From Tetrastigma voinierianum (lineage: Eukaryota > Streptophyta > Magnoliopsida > Vitales > Vitaceae), in NCBI GenBank assembly GCA_016808115.1, contig JAEQBH010002958.1:174491-238490 (forward strand): DNA of 64,000 bases, written 5' to 3'. Made by a program: the position numbers and the translations under genes. Position 1 is the first letter of the stretch. The number at the start of each line of letters is the position of its first letter. Under the pieces are notes generated by a model that worked only from the letters and a program-made list of their open reading frames with translations, made no database searches and was not told the origin of the DNA. This document shows positions 1 through 9,395 of this stretch, one piece after another.

Positions 1-1219
1 CCACACCCGACCTGACGCGATGTGACCGTGCATATGGGATGCATGATGCCAATGCATTTTCCTCATGTTACATGCATGAATGAGCACTACATGAAACATT
101 TACACACCATGGACAATTATAATTTATACATATAATCTACCTCCATGCAAAACATATTAATACATCAAAAAGCATGTCAATATCACCCAATTCCACATAG
201 CATGTTATTGACAAGCCATAACACCTGACAAGGTCTCAAATTAGGACCATTTAACTTGAGGGGGTACCTCACGACCTTGCAAACATAGACAATCCGGTTC
301 CAAGCATCATTCACAACAACAAACATACTTTAGAAACTTTGATTTCTAGTCAAACCTAACTCCGTAGTCAAAACTAGTCGCGAATCCATACCCTTAGTCC
401 CAAGGCTTGGAACTAATTCACATGGCCTCTCATGGCCTCCTATAAGCAACCCCTACCATTATAAAGCCTTTAGGCTAAAAGTAAACCAAGTAGGAAAATA
501 TTCTACCTCTTGGAGTTTGTCGAAACTCCAACTTTTGGGTAATCATACATTAGATCCCCTTTGCGTGCGCAATTTTAGTCCTACGAACTTTCGAGCGTCG
601 ACCGCCCGAAGCAGGAAATCTTCACTTTTCCTTTCCTTCCTTCTCCTTTTTACATCGCTTGCCTGCAGTTCTTTTCCTTTCTTTTCTTCTACTCCTTTTT
701 GCTTTTCTTTCATTTTCTCTTTTACTCATCTCATTTCCCTTTCATTTCTCCTGTTTTCTCTTCTCCCTTTTGGTCATTTTCGCCCCTTTTGGAGAAATCA
801 ATACGTCCGTCAATGGGAGGAAATTGCCTCCCCATTTCCTCAAATTAAGGTTGACTCTCCTTTTTCCATTTTTAACATTTCATAATTACTTTGACATCAT
901 CACCACATGGCTCAATGTGAGCCATGGGATCCCTTTCAACACATGGCTCATTGTGAGCCATTCCTTTTAGTAGACCACATGGCCTTGCCAAGTGGCATCC
1001 ACTATCAAATGTATGTGTCGTCAGACACCTCACTGTATCGAAAACGTGAAATAAGACCCTTCTCGGAATCAGCCCGAAAATTGATGTGGTAGCTAAATTT
1101 CGTGAGGCAATTCAGTGGAGAGTCATTTCGTCATCCGAGATCTAGAAAAATTCCGGATTTTCAACCGAAATTTCTATTTTACCCTTTATCCAAAATCTTG
1201 GATTTTCTAGGGTTTCACA
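1..1219 (-). mobile_element. Partial gypsy-type LTR (family A), cut by window edge
   Basis: On the minus strand this begins TGTGAAACCC at 1219 and runs leftward out of the window. It shares landmarks in the same order with the family A LTRs at 12457-14429 and 30425-32318: the box around CTAGATCTCGGATG (1133-1146), a block near 485-520 resembling their AACTTTTCCTACTTTG stretch, and a block near 28-50 resembling their CATTCCATATGCAC stretch. It lies inside the left LTR of Copia-1: sequence to its right resumes in the middle of that LTR (compare 7685-7715). No coding capacity. Whether it is solo or part of a full element cannot be seen here. Confidence 0.75.
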
Positions 1220-1975
1220 CTCACAAACTTAGTTTGAGAACTAATACACAAGAGAAAAGATGGTTGAGAGCAAGTCTATTGTTTTACAAATGATCCCCCA
1301 CACTCTATTTATAGAGTGGGATTTTTGGGCACTATTTATGACACTGTTCACTAGCCTTTTTACTGTTCATGACACTGTTCACTAGCCGTTTTACTGTTCA
1401 CAACATTGTTCACTAGCCGTTTTACTGTTCACAACAATGTTCACTAGCCGTTGGTACTGTTCATGACACTATTCACTAACCATTGTGAAGTTACTGTTCA
1501 CATATACGGTACTGTTCATGTATACGGTACTGTTAACATATACGGTACTATTCATACGACCAATTTTTTTCTTTAAATGTTCATTTTAGATTTATTTAAT
1601 CTAAAGTTTTATGCCTAAACCCATGTTTTCCAAAGATATGCAATTTTGGTTGAAAGCCGAGTTTGTAAATAATGCGCGTTAATGATGATATCTAAAGTGC
1701 ACCAATGCATTCACCTTACATAGATTCCTAAGCTATCAAAATCTTCACTTCATACTTGAACGGAATCTTGGTTGCCTAATCATCTTGGTTCTTTGATTTA
1801 GTGAACTTCATTTCCAAGTGCCAGTCAACTTCATCATTGTCATCTTTAGCTTGTATTATCTTCGATTTGATGATGCTTGATCAATTTCAACGTCACTCAA
1901 CTCAATTTAACCATTAGTAATGATAACCTTGGTTTGTTATCATCAAAATCTCAGAGAGGTATCCTTGGGCTAACA
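1220..1975 (-). repeat. 3' LTR of Copia-1, left end missing
   Basis: Matches the 5' LTR at about 7685-8423 along its length. It ends in the same way, GGTATCCTTGGGCTAACA at 1975, so it starts TGTTAGCCC on the minus strand. A TATA-like CTATAAAT lies on the minus strand near 1306-1315. Positions about 1337-1560 hold imperfect tandem copies of a unit containing TGTTCACTAGCCG and ACTGTTCA. The left ~480 bp expected from the other LTR are replaced by the family A insertion at 1219/1220. Confidence 0.85.
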
Positions 1976-2353
1976 ATCTCCCCTTTTGATGATATGACAA
2001 ACCTTATCTAGGAGAATAAATCTCCCCCTTAAACCCAATAGTCTAAAAATAATTGCATAATATAAATTTTAACCAATTCAAACACATGCAATTTACATTC
2101 AACACATAAGACAAGCATCAAGGAATGATATAAATGTGGCATTCTCTTTTAGCACTTGATGCATATCTTTCTCCCCTTTGATACATATCATTTCTCACTT
2201 AATTTTTAGCACTTGATGCATATCACTTGATTCATATCTTTCTCCCCTTTGATACATATCATTTCTCATTTAACTCCTAGATACATATTTTTTCCCCTGT
2301 GGCAACATCAAAAAAGGAGCAAGACTTTAGATATAAAAATTATCTCCCCCTTT
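1976..2353 (-). promoter_or_regulatory. Series of polypurine tracts before the Copia-1 3' LTR
   Basis: The main tract, ATCAAAAGGGGAGAT on the minus strand (1976-1990), abuts the 3' LTR and would prime plus-strand DNA synthesis. Five further pyrimidine-rich plus-strand runs (purine-rich on minus) lie at about 2021-2030, 2168-2180, 2239-2250, 2290-2297 and 2341-2353, two of them inside a direct repeat at 2150-2285. Multiple polypurine tracts ahead of the 3' LTR are a described trait of plant Sireviruses. Confidence 0.7.
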
Positions 2354-2397
2354 GAAATTACAATTAAGTAAGGGTTAAAGTTTAAGACACAATATTT

Positions 2398-3299
2398 TCA
2401 AGCAATATTGACACTTGAGTCATTCAAGCGATTTTCACAAGAGATGACTCTGTGTCTTCTATTATTGACAAATTGATTCTCATTTAGGGGTTTTGTGAAA
2501 ATATCATAAAAGTTGATCCTCGGTTCTAACAAAATGGAGTGTATCTCCTTTTGTGCACGATCTATAAGGAAATGATGTCTAATCTCTATATGCATGGTTC
2601 TAGAGTGTTGCACGGGATTCTTTGATATGCTAATGGCACTTGTGTTGTCACATTTAATGGGAACATGAGAATATGTCAATCCAAAATCACCAAGTGTTTG
2701 TTTCATCCAAGTACTGTGCATCTAACCTGCGGCAATGTATTCGACTTCCGCCGTGTGAAGGCAATTTGTTTCTTGCTATGCCAAGACACAAGTGAGTGAC
2801 TTAGAAAATGACACGTTCCACTAGTGCTTTTTCTACCAATTTTGCAACCATCGAAATCCGCAACCATCAATTTTGGATACCAAAGACCAATATCAATAGT
2901 GCCTTTCAAATACCTAAATATTCTTTTAACCGCATTCAAATGAGATTCTTTAGGACATGCTTGAAATCTAGCACATAAGCATACACTATACATGATATCG
3001 GGTCTACTAGCCGTTAAGTACAACAAAGAACCAATCATACCTCTATATTTAGTTTGGTCAACGGACTTACCTTTTTCATCCATGTCTAACTTGATGGATG
3101 AGCCCATAGGTGTGTTCTTGGCCTTTACTTCAAATTGAACTTCTTGAGGAGATCTCTTATGTACTTTGCTTGATTTATGAATGTTCCTCTTAAGTTGTTT
3201 GATTTGAAGACCCCAAGAAAAGAAGTTGAGCTCTCCCATCATGCTCATCTCAAATTCACTATGCATAGACTTAGCAAATTCTTCACAAAAGTGAAACAT
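2398..3299 (-). pseudogene. Copia-1 RNase H and C-terminal RT region
   Basis: Two overlapping minus-strand frames encode the end of a copia polyprotein. The upstream frame (3299-2703) holds the RT thumb and connection part, with SLLYLTASRPDIMYSV and the stretch NAVKRIFRYLKGT typical of copia, then the RNase H start with KSTSGTCHFLS. The downstream frame (2721-2398) holds the rest of RNase H: CDNTSAISISKNPVQHSR, TMHIEIRHHFLID and the terminal FTKPL. The two halves are in different frames, so at least one frameshift separates them. RNase H would remove the RNA template during reverse transcription. Inactive as it stands. Confidence 0.88.
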
Positions 3300-3885
3300 T
3301 AAGTAGCACCAAATATTATATCATCAACAGATTTGGCAGACAATAGAATGTCTCATTTTCTCTTAGCTTAATGAGCAGAGTTGTATCCAATTTTGCCCAT
3401 TTTGAAAACACTAGATATGAAATTTGCTTGGCCTTTTATGCCAAGCTCTAGGTGCTTGTTTCAAGCCATAAGTGCCTTTTTGAGTTTAAAAAACATGATT
3501 AGAGAGGAAATTAAAACTTCAGAAACCCAGGCTGTTCAACATATACTTCCTCATTTATGAAACCATTTAAAAAGCACTTTTCACATCCATTTGATACTTA
3601 AATGAAATTTTTGTGACAAGCAAAAGCAAGTAACATTCTTATAGCTTCTAATTTAGCTACGGGAGCAAAGGTCTCTTCATAGTCAATTCCCTCTTGTTGA
3701 TTATATCCTTGGGCCACTAATCTTGCTTTATTTCTAATGATTATGCCATTTTCATCTATTTTGTTTCTATACACCAATTTTGTGCCAATAACACTTTGAT
3801 CATTTGGCCTAGGTACTAACTCCCAAACTTCATTTCTTTCAAATTGATTAAGTTCTTCTTGCATGGAAATTACCCAAATTCTCAT
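3300..3885 (-). pseudogene. Copia-1 reverse transcriptase N-terminal half, broken at catalytic box
   Basis: Residues 1-95 of the 3885-3598 frame give the copia RT fingers and palm entry, with WELVPRP, KLVYRNKIDENG, KARLVAQGYNQQEGIDYEET and FAPVAKLEAIRMLLA. The region 3300-3597 continues it in shifting frames. The catalytic Tyr-Val-Asp-Asp box is recognisable at about 3320-3330, as VDDIIFGAT on the minus strand. A 2-nt deletion appears to remove the Tyr codon and shift the frame exactly there. The enzyme would polymerise retrotransposon cDNA in cytoplasmic particles, but this copy cannot. Confidence 0.88.
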
Positions 3886-5203
3886 CTATTATAGCATCAT
3901 TTAACTTCTTGGGTTCAATTTGAGAGATAAAAGCAAGGTTATTGCAAATATTTCTAAGAGAGGATCTAGTCCTTACCCCAATTGAAGGATTACCTATAAT
4001 TTGATCTTGTGGATGATTTGTGACAAATTTCCATTCTTTTGGAAGTTCTTGACTAGATTCTCCTTACTCAAGTTGAGGAGGTGGAATATGGCCAAAAGGT
4101 GATTCATCCTTCTTTGAATCAATCTCTCTTCTTATTGATGAACTTTCTCATCAATTTGCAATCTTCCCATGGAGAAGTCCAAACCTACATCATCATTAAC
4201 ACTTTCTCTTATTTCGAGAGACTCGTTAGATTCATCAAATACTACGTAGACCCGGACTTCTCGACCATTGTCTTTTGTTAGCTTCTATAGGCTTTACTAG
4301 ATGAAAATAGCGAGAAATATCTAACATTGGATTTTGCATCAAATTTTCCAAAGTTGTCCTTAGTATTTAAAATAAAGCATTTACTTCCAAAGACTTTGAA
4401 ATAGCTAATATTGAGTTTCTTGTTTTTCCAAAGTTCATAAGGAGTTTTATCCAAGAGGACCTAATCAAAACTTCTATTCAATATATAGCATGAAGTATTG
4501 GCCAGCCTTGACCAAAATAATTTGTGAAGTGTTTGAAGATGGTTCTTGCCATTTCTTGCAAGGTTCTATTTTCCTTTCAACAACCCCATTTTTGTTAGGG
4601 AGTTCTAGGAGCTAGTGTATGTTCAATTCCTTGCTCATCACAAAAACTCTAAAATTCAACATTTTCAAATTCTCTTCCATGGTCACTCCTTATGCAAGGG
4701 ATAGTAAAACCTTTCTCATTTTGATTTTTCTACAAAGTTTGAAAGCTCATGGAAGACATCATTTTGTGAGCTAAAAACAAGACCCATGTATATCTAAGAA
4801 GTCATCACAATCACAAATGCATATGATTTACCTCCTAGGCTAAAAGTAGTCATGAGGTCTGAATAAATCCATATGAAGAAGCTCAGGAATCTTACGGTGT
4901 CAGAAATAAATTTTTGTTTTTAAAAGATGTTTTTATTTGCTTTCCCATTTGACATGCTTCACAAACTTTATCTTTTTCAAAAGAGATTTTGGGAAGGCCT
5001 TTAACAAGTTCATTTTTGTTGAGTTGTGTAATGAGATTCATGTTCACATGTCCCAATATCCTATGCCACAACCAACTCTCATCATGCATGCTAGAAAAAC
5101 ATCTATTATGACCTTCATATTTTGAAATATCAATAGTATAAACATTTTCATTTCTATGGCCCATGAAGATGATTTTATCATTTTGAAAATCATGATGATA
5201 CAA
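3886..5203 (-). pseudogene. Copia-1 integrase with GAG-pre-integrase zinc finger
   Basis: The frame 5203-4892 carries the GAG-pre-integrase/HHCC zinc-binding module: LWHRILGHVN supplies the histidines and CEACQMGKQ the cysteines. Further downstream the core is only visible in pieces. The clearest is SDHGREFEN, followed closely by EQGIEHT, near 4630-4695 on the minus strand, which corresponds to the second catalytic Asp region of the D,D-35-E core. Frequent stops and frame changes between 4890 and 3886 show advanced decay. Intact integrase would insert the cDNA into the host chromosome. Confidence 0.82.
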
Positions 5204-5487
5204 TGAGAAGATTCAAAAATCACTTTAAAACCTTTGTCACAAAGTTGACTAATGTTTAAAATATTATGTTTCAAACTATCAACAAGCAAAACATTTTCAA
5301 TAAGAGATGAAGAGTTGTTACATATAGAATCATGTCCAATGATTCTACCTTTCCCATTATCTCCAAAAGTCACGTATCCTCCTTTTCTCCTTGTAAGGAA
5401 ATAAAAATTTGACTCATCTCCGGTCATATGTCTTGAGCAACCACGGTCAAAGAACCATTTCTCCTTAACAGTCCATAAAAAAATCAA
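5204..5487 (-). pseudogene. Copia-1 aspartic protease
   Basis: The frame 5487-5044 encodes the copia protease. It opens WFFDRGCSRHMTGD, where the usual Asp-Ser-Gly triad reads Asp-Arg-Gly, so the catalytic Asp is present but its neighbour is replaced. YVTFGDNGKGRIIG, ENVLLVDSLKHNILNISQL and GFKVIFE follow in the usual order. The protease would cut the Gag-Pol polyprotein. It joins the integrase zinc finger through a frame change near 5200-5044. Confidence 0.85.
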
Positions 5488-5525
5488 GAAGATTTAGGTA
5501 CCCAAATCTTTTGGGTCTTGGTGGA

Positions 5526-5819
5526 TTAGTGACCTTTGATTTTCAACCAAAGTCTTCTTTGACTTAGAAGTTGATGCCTTTTGGGATACACATTTCTAAG
5601 AGAATGAAGTGCTATAATGTGTCCTCCTTCTGCACAAAAAGTACATATGGTTGATGAACTTTCACTTGTGGATTCTTTGACAAAGTAGTTTTTGAAATAT
5701 TTTTCATTATTTGAAGTTTTGTATCCTATCCCCCTTTTATCAAAAACACATTTTTGGCTAGCTAGAATCATTTCAAAAGCCTTTTGTCCACAAGAGAATT
5801 TTGAGAGTGAGGATAACAA
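5526..5819 (-). pseudogene. Copia-1 Gag-Pol linker with second CCHC-like motif
   Basis: A 97-codon minus-strand frame between Gag and protease. LSKFSCGQKAFEMILASQ and FDKRGIGYK match the linker usual in Sirevirus polyproteins. ICTFCAEGGHI looks like the start of a zinc knuckle whose last cysteine has been lost. It is separated from Gag by about 120 bp with stops. Confidence 0.7.
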
Positions 5820-5936
5820 CCATTCATTCTTTTTGAGTAGTTCCTCATTTACCTTTTGAGAAGAAATTTTGAAGCTTCAACTTTGAAAATTTTCTTTGAT
5901 TTCATCAAGTTCTTTTGAAGCTCAAAAATTTTCTTC

Positions 5937-7130
5937 TTAGAAAATGGTGTTGTTTTCACCAAACTTATAGAGAGCTATAAGTAATTCATCATATTCAAAA
6001 CTAACTTCATCAGAATCAGAATCAGAATCAGAACTTACCTTATCTTGATCTTCGAAAGCCATGAAGCACATGTTGGCAAAGTCATTCTCGCTTTCATCAT
6101 CGGATGAGTCTTCACTTTGACTCCATGTTGCCATCATAGTTCTTCTCTTTTCTTTCTTAGCTTTGTAGAGAGGACAATCATATTTGATATGACCCAGTTT
6201 CTTGCATTTTGTAGAGATTACTTCTTTGGCTCCTTCTCTATTTTCTTTTTCTTCTTTCGAATGACCTTCTTTCTTGTAGTTGCTTCTTTTATTATAAGTT
6301 TTTCCACCAAAATTATTTTTCATCATGAATTTTTGCATTCTCTTTGTGATGAGGGCGATATCATCTTCCATGTTGCTGAGCTTTGCTTCCTCAACGACTT
6401 TTTCTTCTTGAGCTTTGAGCGCAATGCTTTTCTTTTTGCTTTCCTCTTGCATTTCTTTCTCTTGTCTTGCAATCTTCATTTCATAAGTCATCAAAGAACC
6501 TATAAGTTCCTCATGAGGTAGCTCTTTCAGATTCTTTGCTTCTTCAATAGCTTCTGTTTTGGAATTCCATTTGGGAGGTAGGCATATTAGAATTTTAGAT
6601 ACCTTGTCTTGTTCACTTACCCTCTTTCCCAAGCCTTCAAGACCATTTACATCATCTGTAAACCTAGTAAACATCTCAACAATAGATTCATTAGGTTTCA
6701 TTTTGAACATTTCATAATCATTTTCAAAAATTCTAACTTTAGAATCTTTGACTTGGGTAGTTCCTTCATGAGTAATTTCTAGTATTCTCCAAATCTCCTT
6801 AGCCGTTTTACATTGACTAATTCTATTATACTCATTTCTATCCATAGCACATACAAGAATATAAATGGCTCTAGAATTTGATTGAAATTTTCTACTTTCT
6901 TCTTCGTTATATTCGTCAAGGGTTTTTCTTATTTTTCCTCCATCAACATCTTTTGTAGGGAAGGTGTAACCAAATAAGATTGTTTTCCATACTTCTAAAT
7001 CAAGAGATTCTAAATACCAAGTTATTTTGCTTTTCCAAAATTGATAATCGGACCCGATAAAGAAGGGTGGTTTATTGATGAGAAAACTTTCGGCATGAAA
7101 AAGGCTTGTGCTAGTTTTGGTGCTGGTCAT
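5937..7130 (-). CDS. Copia-1 Gag (nucleocapsid polyprotein), longest open frame in the window
   Basis: A 397-codon frame starting at the ATG at 7130, 46 bp downstream of the primer-binding site, so the start is well placed. Residues about 20-220 are the DUF4219/UBN2-type Gag core: FIGSDYQFWKSKITWYL near the start, then TAKEIWRILEITHEGT and KILICLPPKWNSK. Residues 220-290 are a charged coiled-coil-like segment (EKEMQEESKKKSIALKA). A zinc knuckle follows (KCKKLGHIKYDCP, about residues 310-325) in which the first cysteine is replaced by serine. The tail is rich in Ser, Asp and Glu. Gag would form the particle and bind RNA. The frame is open although pol is ruined, so I call it a CDS of a defunct element. 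Confidence 0.85.
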   Translation of the reverse strand: MTSTKTSTSLFHAESFLINKPPFFIGSDYQFWKSKITWYLESLDLEVWKTILFGYTFPTKDVDGGKIRKTLDEYNEEESRKFQSNSRAIYILVCAMDRNEYNRISQCKTAKEIWRILEITHEGTTQVKDSKVRIFENDYEMFKMKPNESIVEMFTRFTDDVNGLEGLGKRVSEQDKVSKILICLPPKWNSKTEAIEEAKNLKELPHEELIGSLMTYEMKIARQEKEMQEESKKKSIALKAQEEKVVEEAKLSNMEDDIALITKRMQKFMMKNNFGGKTYNKRSNYKKEGHSKEEKENREGAKEVISTKCKKLGHIKYDCPLYKAKKEKRRTMMATWSQSEDSSDDESENDFANMCFMAFEDQDKVSSDSDSDSDEVSFEYDELLIALYKFGENNTIF

Positions 7131-7175
7131 TTTCCTCTTAGACGATTAAATCTTAAAAACAAAATAAGAGGTCTA

Positions 7176-7187
7176 GCTCTGATACCA
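7176..7187 (-). other. Primer-binding site of Copia-1 (tRNA-Met)
   Basis: The minus strand reads TGGTATCAGAGC, complementary to the 3' end of plant initiator tRNA-Met, two bases after the end of the 5' LTR. This fixes the orientation of the element. Confidence 0.93.
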
Positions 7188-7189
7188 AT

Positions 7190-8423
7190 TGAAGATTCAA
7201 TATGACTAAAAAACCTAACCAAGAGGGGGATGAATTGGTTTTCTCAAAAACTTTTTCGCACAATAACAATAAATCTTTAATTTAAATGCAATAACAATAA
7301 ATTAAGAGATAAGGATGAAAGCAAACCCGAATTTATAGTGATTCGACACAACCTTGCCTCGTCCGCCTACTCTCGACCTTCAAGCGGTGAGGGTTTCGCT
7401 GAATGTCAGCTCGACCCAGAGCTTCTTTCTTTACACTTGGATTATGTAAACCAATGGGCACCTCTTCAAGCTATGCACTTGAAGTTCCAAGCTCCGTCCC
7501 GACTTGATTACATAGTTTTGGCTCAATGAGCTCTAGCAATTCTTCAAGCTATACACATGACTTTCACCAAGCTAGAGCCTGGCGAGACACTCTCGAAGCT
7601 TTAAGAGATCTTTTTTCAGAAATACAACTCAAGCTTTGATGAACACAAAGGTGCACTCTAAAATAATATGCAAATGTAATGAATGCACTCTAAACTTAGT
7701 TGAGAACTAATACACAGAGAAAAGATGATTGAGAGCAAGTCTATTGTTTCAATGATCTACACTCCCCATTTATAGAGTGGGATGCTGGACACTATTCACA
7801 GCACGTTATGGTGTTATCGTTCATGACAATGTTCACTAGTCGTTTCACTGTTCACAACACCGTTCACTAGACGTTTTACTGTTCACAACACTGTTTACTA
7901 GCCATTGGTACTGTTCATGACAATATTCTTCTTGTTGTGAGGTGCGTTCACATATGTGATACTATTCGTATCTGAATGCTGTTAACATATCTGATTACTA
8001 ATTATACGACCAATTTTTCTTTAAATGTTCATTTTAGATTTATTTGAAATAAAGAGTTTTATCACTGTATGTTTTCAAAAAGATGTGTAATTTGGATTTG
8101 AAAGCAAGTTTGTAAGTAATCATGATTAATGATGATATCTAAAGTGCACCAATGCATTCTGCCACATAGATTCCTAAACTATCAAAATCTTACTTCATAC
8201 TTGAGATTGGAATCTTGGTTACTTGTCATCTTAGTTCTTTGGTTGAGTGAACTTCATTTCCAGTGCTTGATCCAACTTCATCATTGTCATTTTTAGCTTG
8301 TATTATCTTCATTTGATGCTTAATCAATTTCAACCTGTCACTCAACTCAATTTAACCATTAGTAACTGATAACCTTGGTTTGTTATCATCAAAATCTCAA
8401 CGAGAGGTATCCTTGGGCTAACA
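7190..8423 (-). repeat. 5' LTR of Copia-1
   Basis: On the minus strand it starts TGTTAGCCCAAGG at 8423 and ends GAATCTTCA at 7190, giving 1234 bp with TG...CA ends. The inner end abuts the primer-binding site. A TATA-like CTATAAAT lies near 7768-7777 (minus). Positions about 7790-7960 hold the same degenerate CACTAGCCGTT / ACTGTTCA repeats as the 3' LTR. The candidate target duplication to its right is TAATG (8424-8428), which cannot be verified because the left partner lies outside the window. Confidence 0.9.
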
Positions 8424-8960
8424 TAATGTATAAGGTGATTACAGTAACTGTACAAGGCAAATACACTAATTGTACAAGGGGTGTACAAGCTCACACTTCT
8501 CATAGGATTTGCATATTTTCCAATCTGAAATCTCTTTCCAAAGTCGTACTCCTATACACCAACACATGATATTCTTTATACACATTGGTGGAAGCAAAAA
8601 ATAGAGCTTACTAAATTAATAACATAGGACATGTTTATGTTGTAAACGTCCCCAATTTAAAAATACATAAACTAGTAATTAGTTTATTTTTATAATTTAT
8701 TTAATCAAAAAATGGAAGGATTCATATATTAGTATTTAACAAGGGAAAAACATGAATTTATTATAGTGTACAAGGTGATTACCCTAACTGTATCAGACAA
8801 ATGCACTAACTGTACAAGGGGTGTACAAGCTTACAATTTTTATAGGATTTGCATATTTTTCCATTTGAAATCTCTTTCCAAGGTTGTACTCCTATACATC
8901 AACACGTGATAGTCCATCATTTTGTTGCACAAGTTTACCTCCCACATTAATGTAACAATA
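8424..8960. repeat. Tandem pair of a ~340-bp AT-rich unit
   Basis: Two head-to-tail copies start at about 8424 and 8764. Each opens with a motif like GTACAAGGTGATTAC, then TGTACAAGGGGTGTACAAG about 55 bp later, then a block containing AAATCTCTTTCCA. A second pair occurs at 9923 and 10263. No coding potential. Identity is unknown; it could be a non-autonomous element or a local satellite. Confidence 0.65.
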
Positions 8961-9065
8961 AATGTGCATTGTACTGTCCATAAACCTATTTCAAATATAA
9001 AAAATAACCTTAAACTATTTAAAAAATATTTATTCAAGATAATAAACATTTATTCAAATCTTTTT

Positions 9066-9230
9066 GCATATGAAGGCTGAACTTTGAAAATAGCATAAAA
9101 AAACCCTAAATTTGTTTTTTTAGTACAAATGGAGGCCAAATTCGGGTTGTTGAGACTTCATTTGCAATAAAATAAAAAAAATCAAATTTCAAGGTTTGTT
9201 TTTACGCTATTTTCAAAATGAGCAAACACA
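9066..9230. mobile_element. Foldback MITE-like element
   Basis: Left arm about 9073-9116 (GAACTTTGAAAATAGCATAA core) pairs with right arm about 9178-9222 (TTACGCTATTTTCAAAAT core) as an imperfect inverted repeat of roughly 45 bp with a ~60-bp centre. Short, AT-rich and non-coding. I could not fix its target duplication. Confidence 0.5.
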
Positions 9231-9395
9231 CCTAATGGGAAGCCTAACCAATCCACAAAGTCCAAAAATAACCAAGACTCAATCCTAGTGCATGTTAACT
9301 ATGAACATAGAAAGAAAGAGTTCAGACATGATGAACAAAATTTAGGACATGGCAGACAAGAAATTAGCATATAAAGAGCTTCTAGATTTTTTAAA

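Larger units (their letters stand above)
1220..8423 (-). mobile_element. Copia-1: Sirevirus-like Ty1/copia retrotransposon, degenerate
   Basis: A nearly complete minus-strand copia element: 5' LTR 7190-8423, primer-binding site 7176-7187, Gag 7130-5937, protease, integrase, reverse transcriptase and RNase H down to 2398, purine tracts 2353-1976, and 3' LTR 1975-1220. The far left of the 3' LTR is displaced beyond the window by the family A insertion. The long Gag with its lysine/glutamate-rich tail, the Gag-Pol linker and the repeated purine tracts before the 3' LTR point to the Sirevirus lineage. All pol frames are broken, so it is not autonomous. From the intact 1234-bp LTR and 5214-bp interior I infer an original length near 7.7 kb. 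Confidence 0.9.

Noticed and set aside
517..970. Plus-strand Phe/Ser-rich frames resembling signal or membrane proteins
   Set aside because: CT-rich part of the family A LTR; frames overlap in two phases and have no homology.
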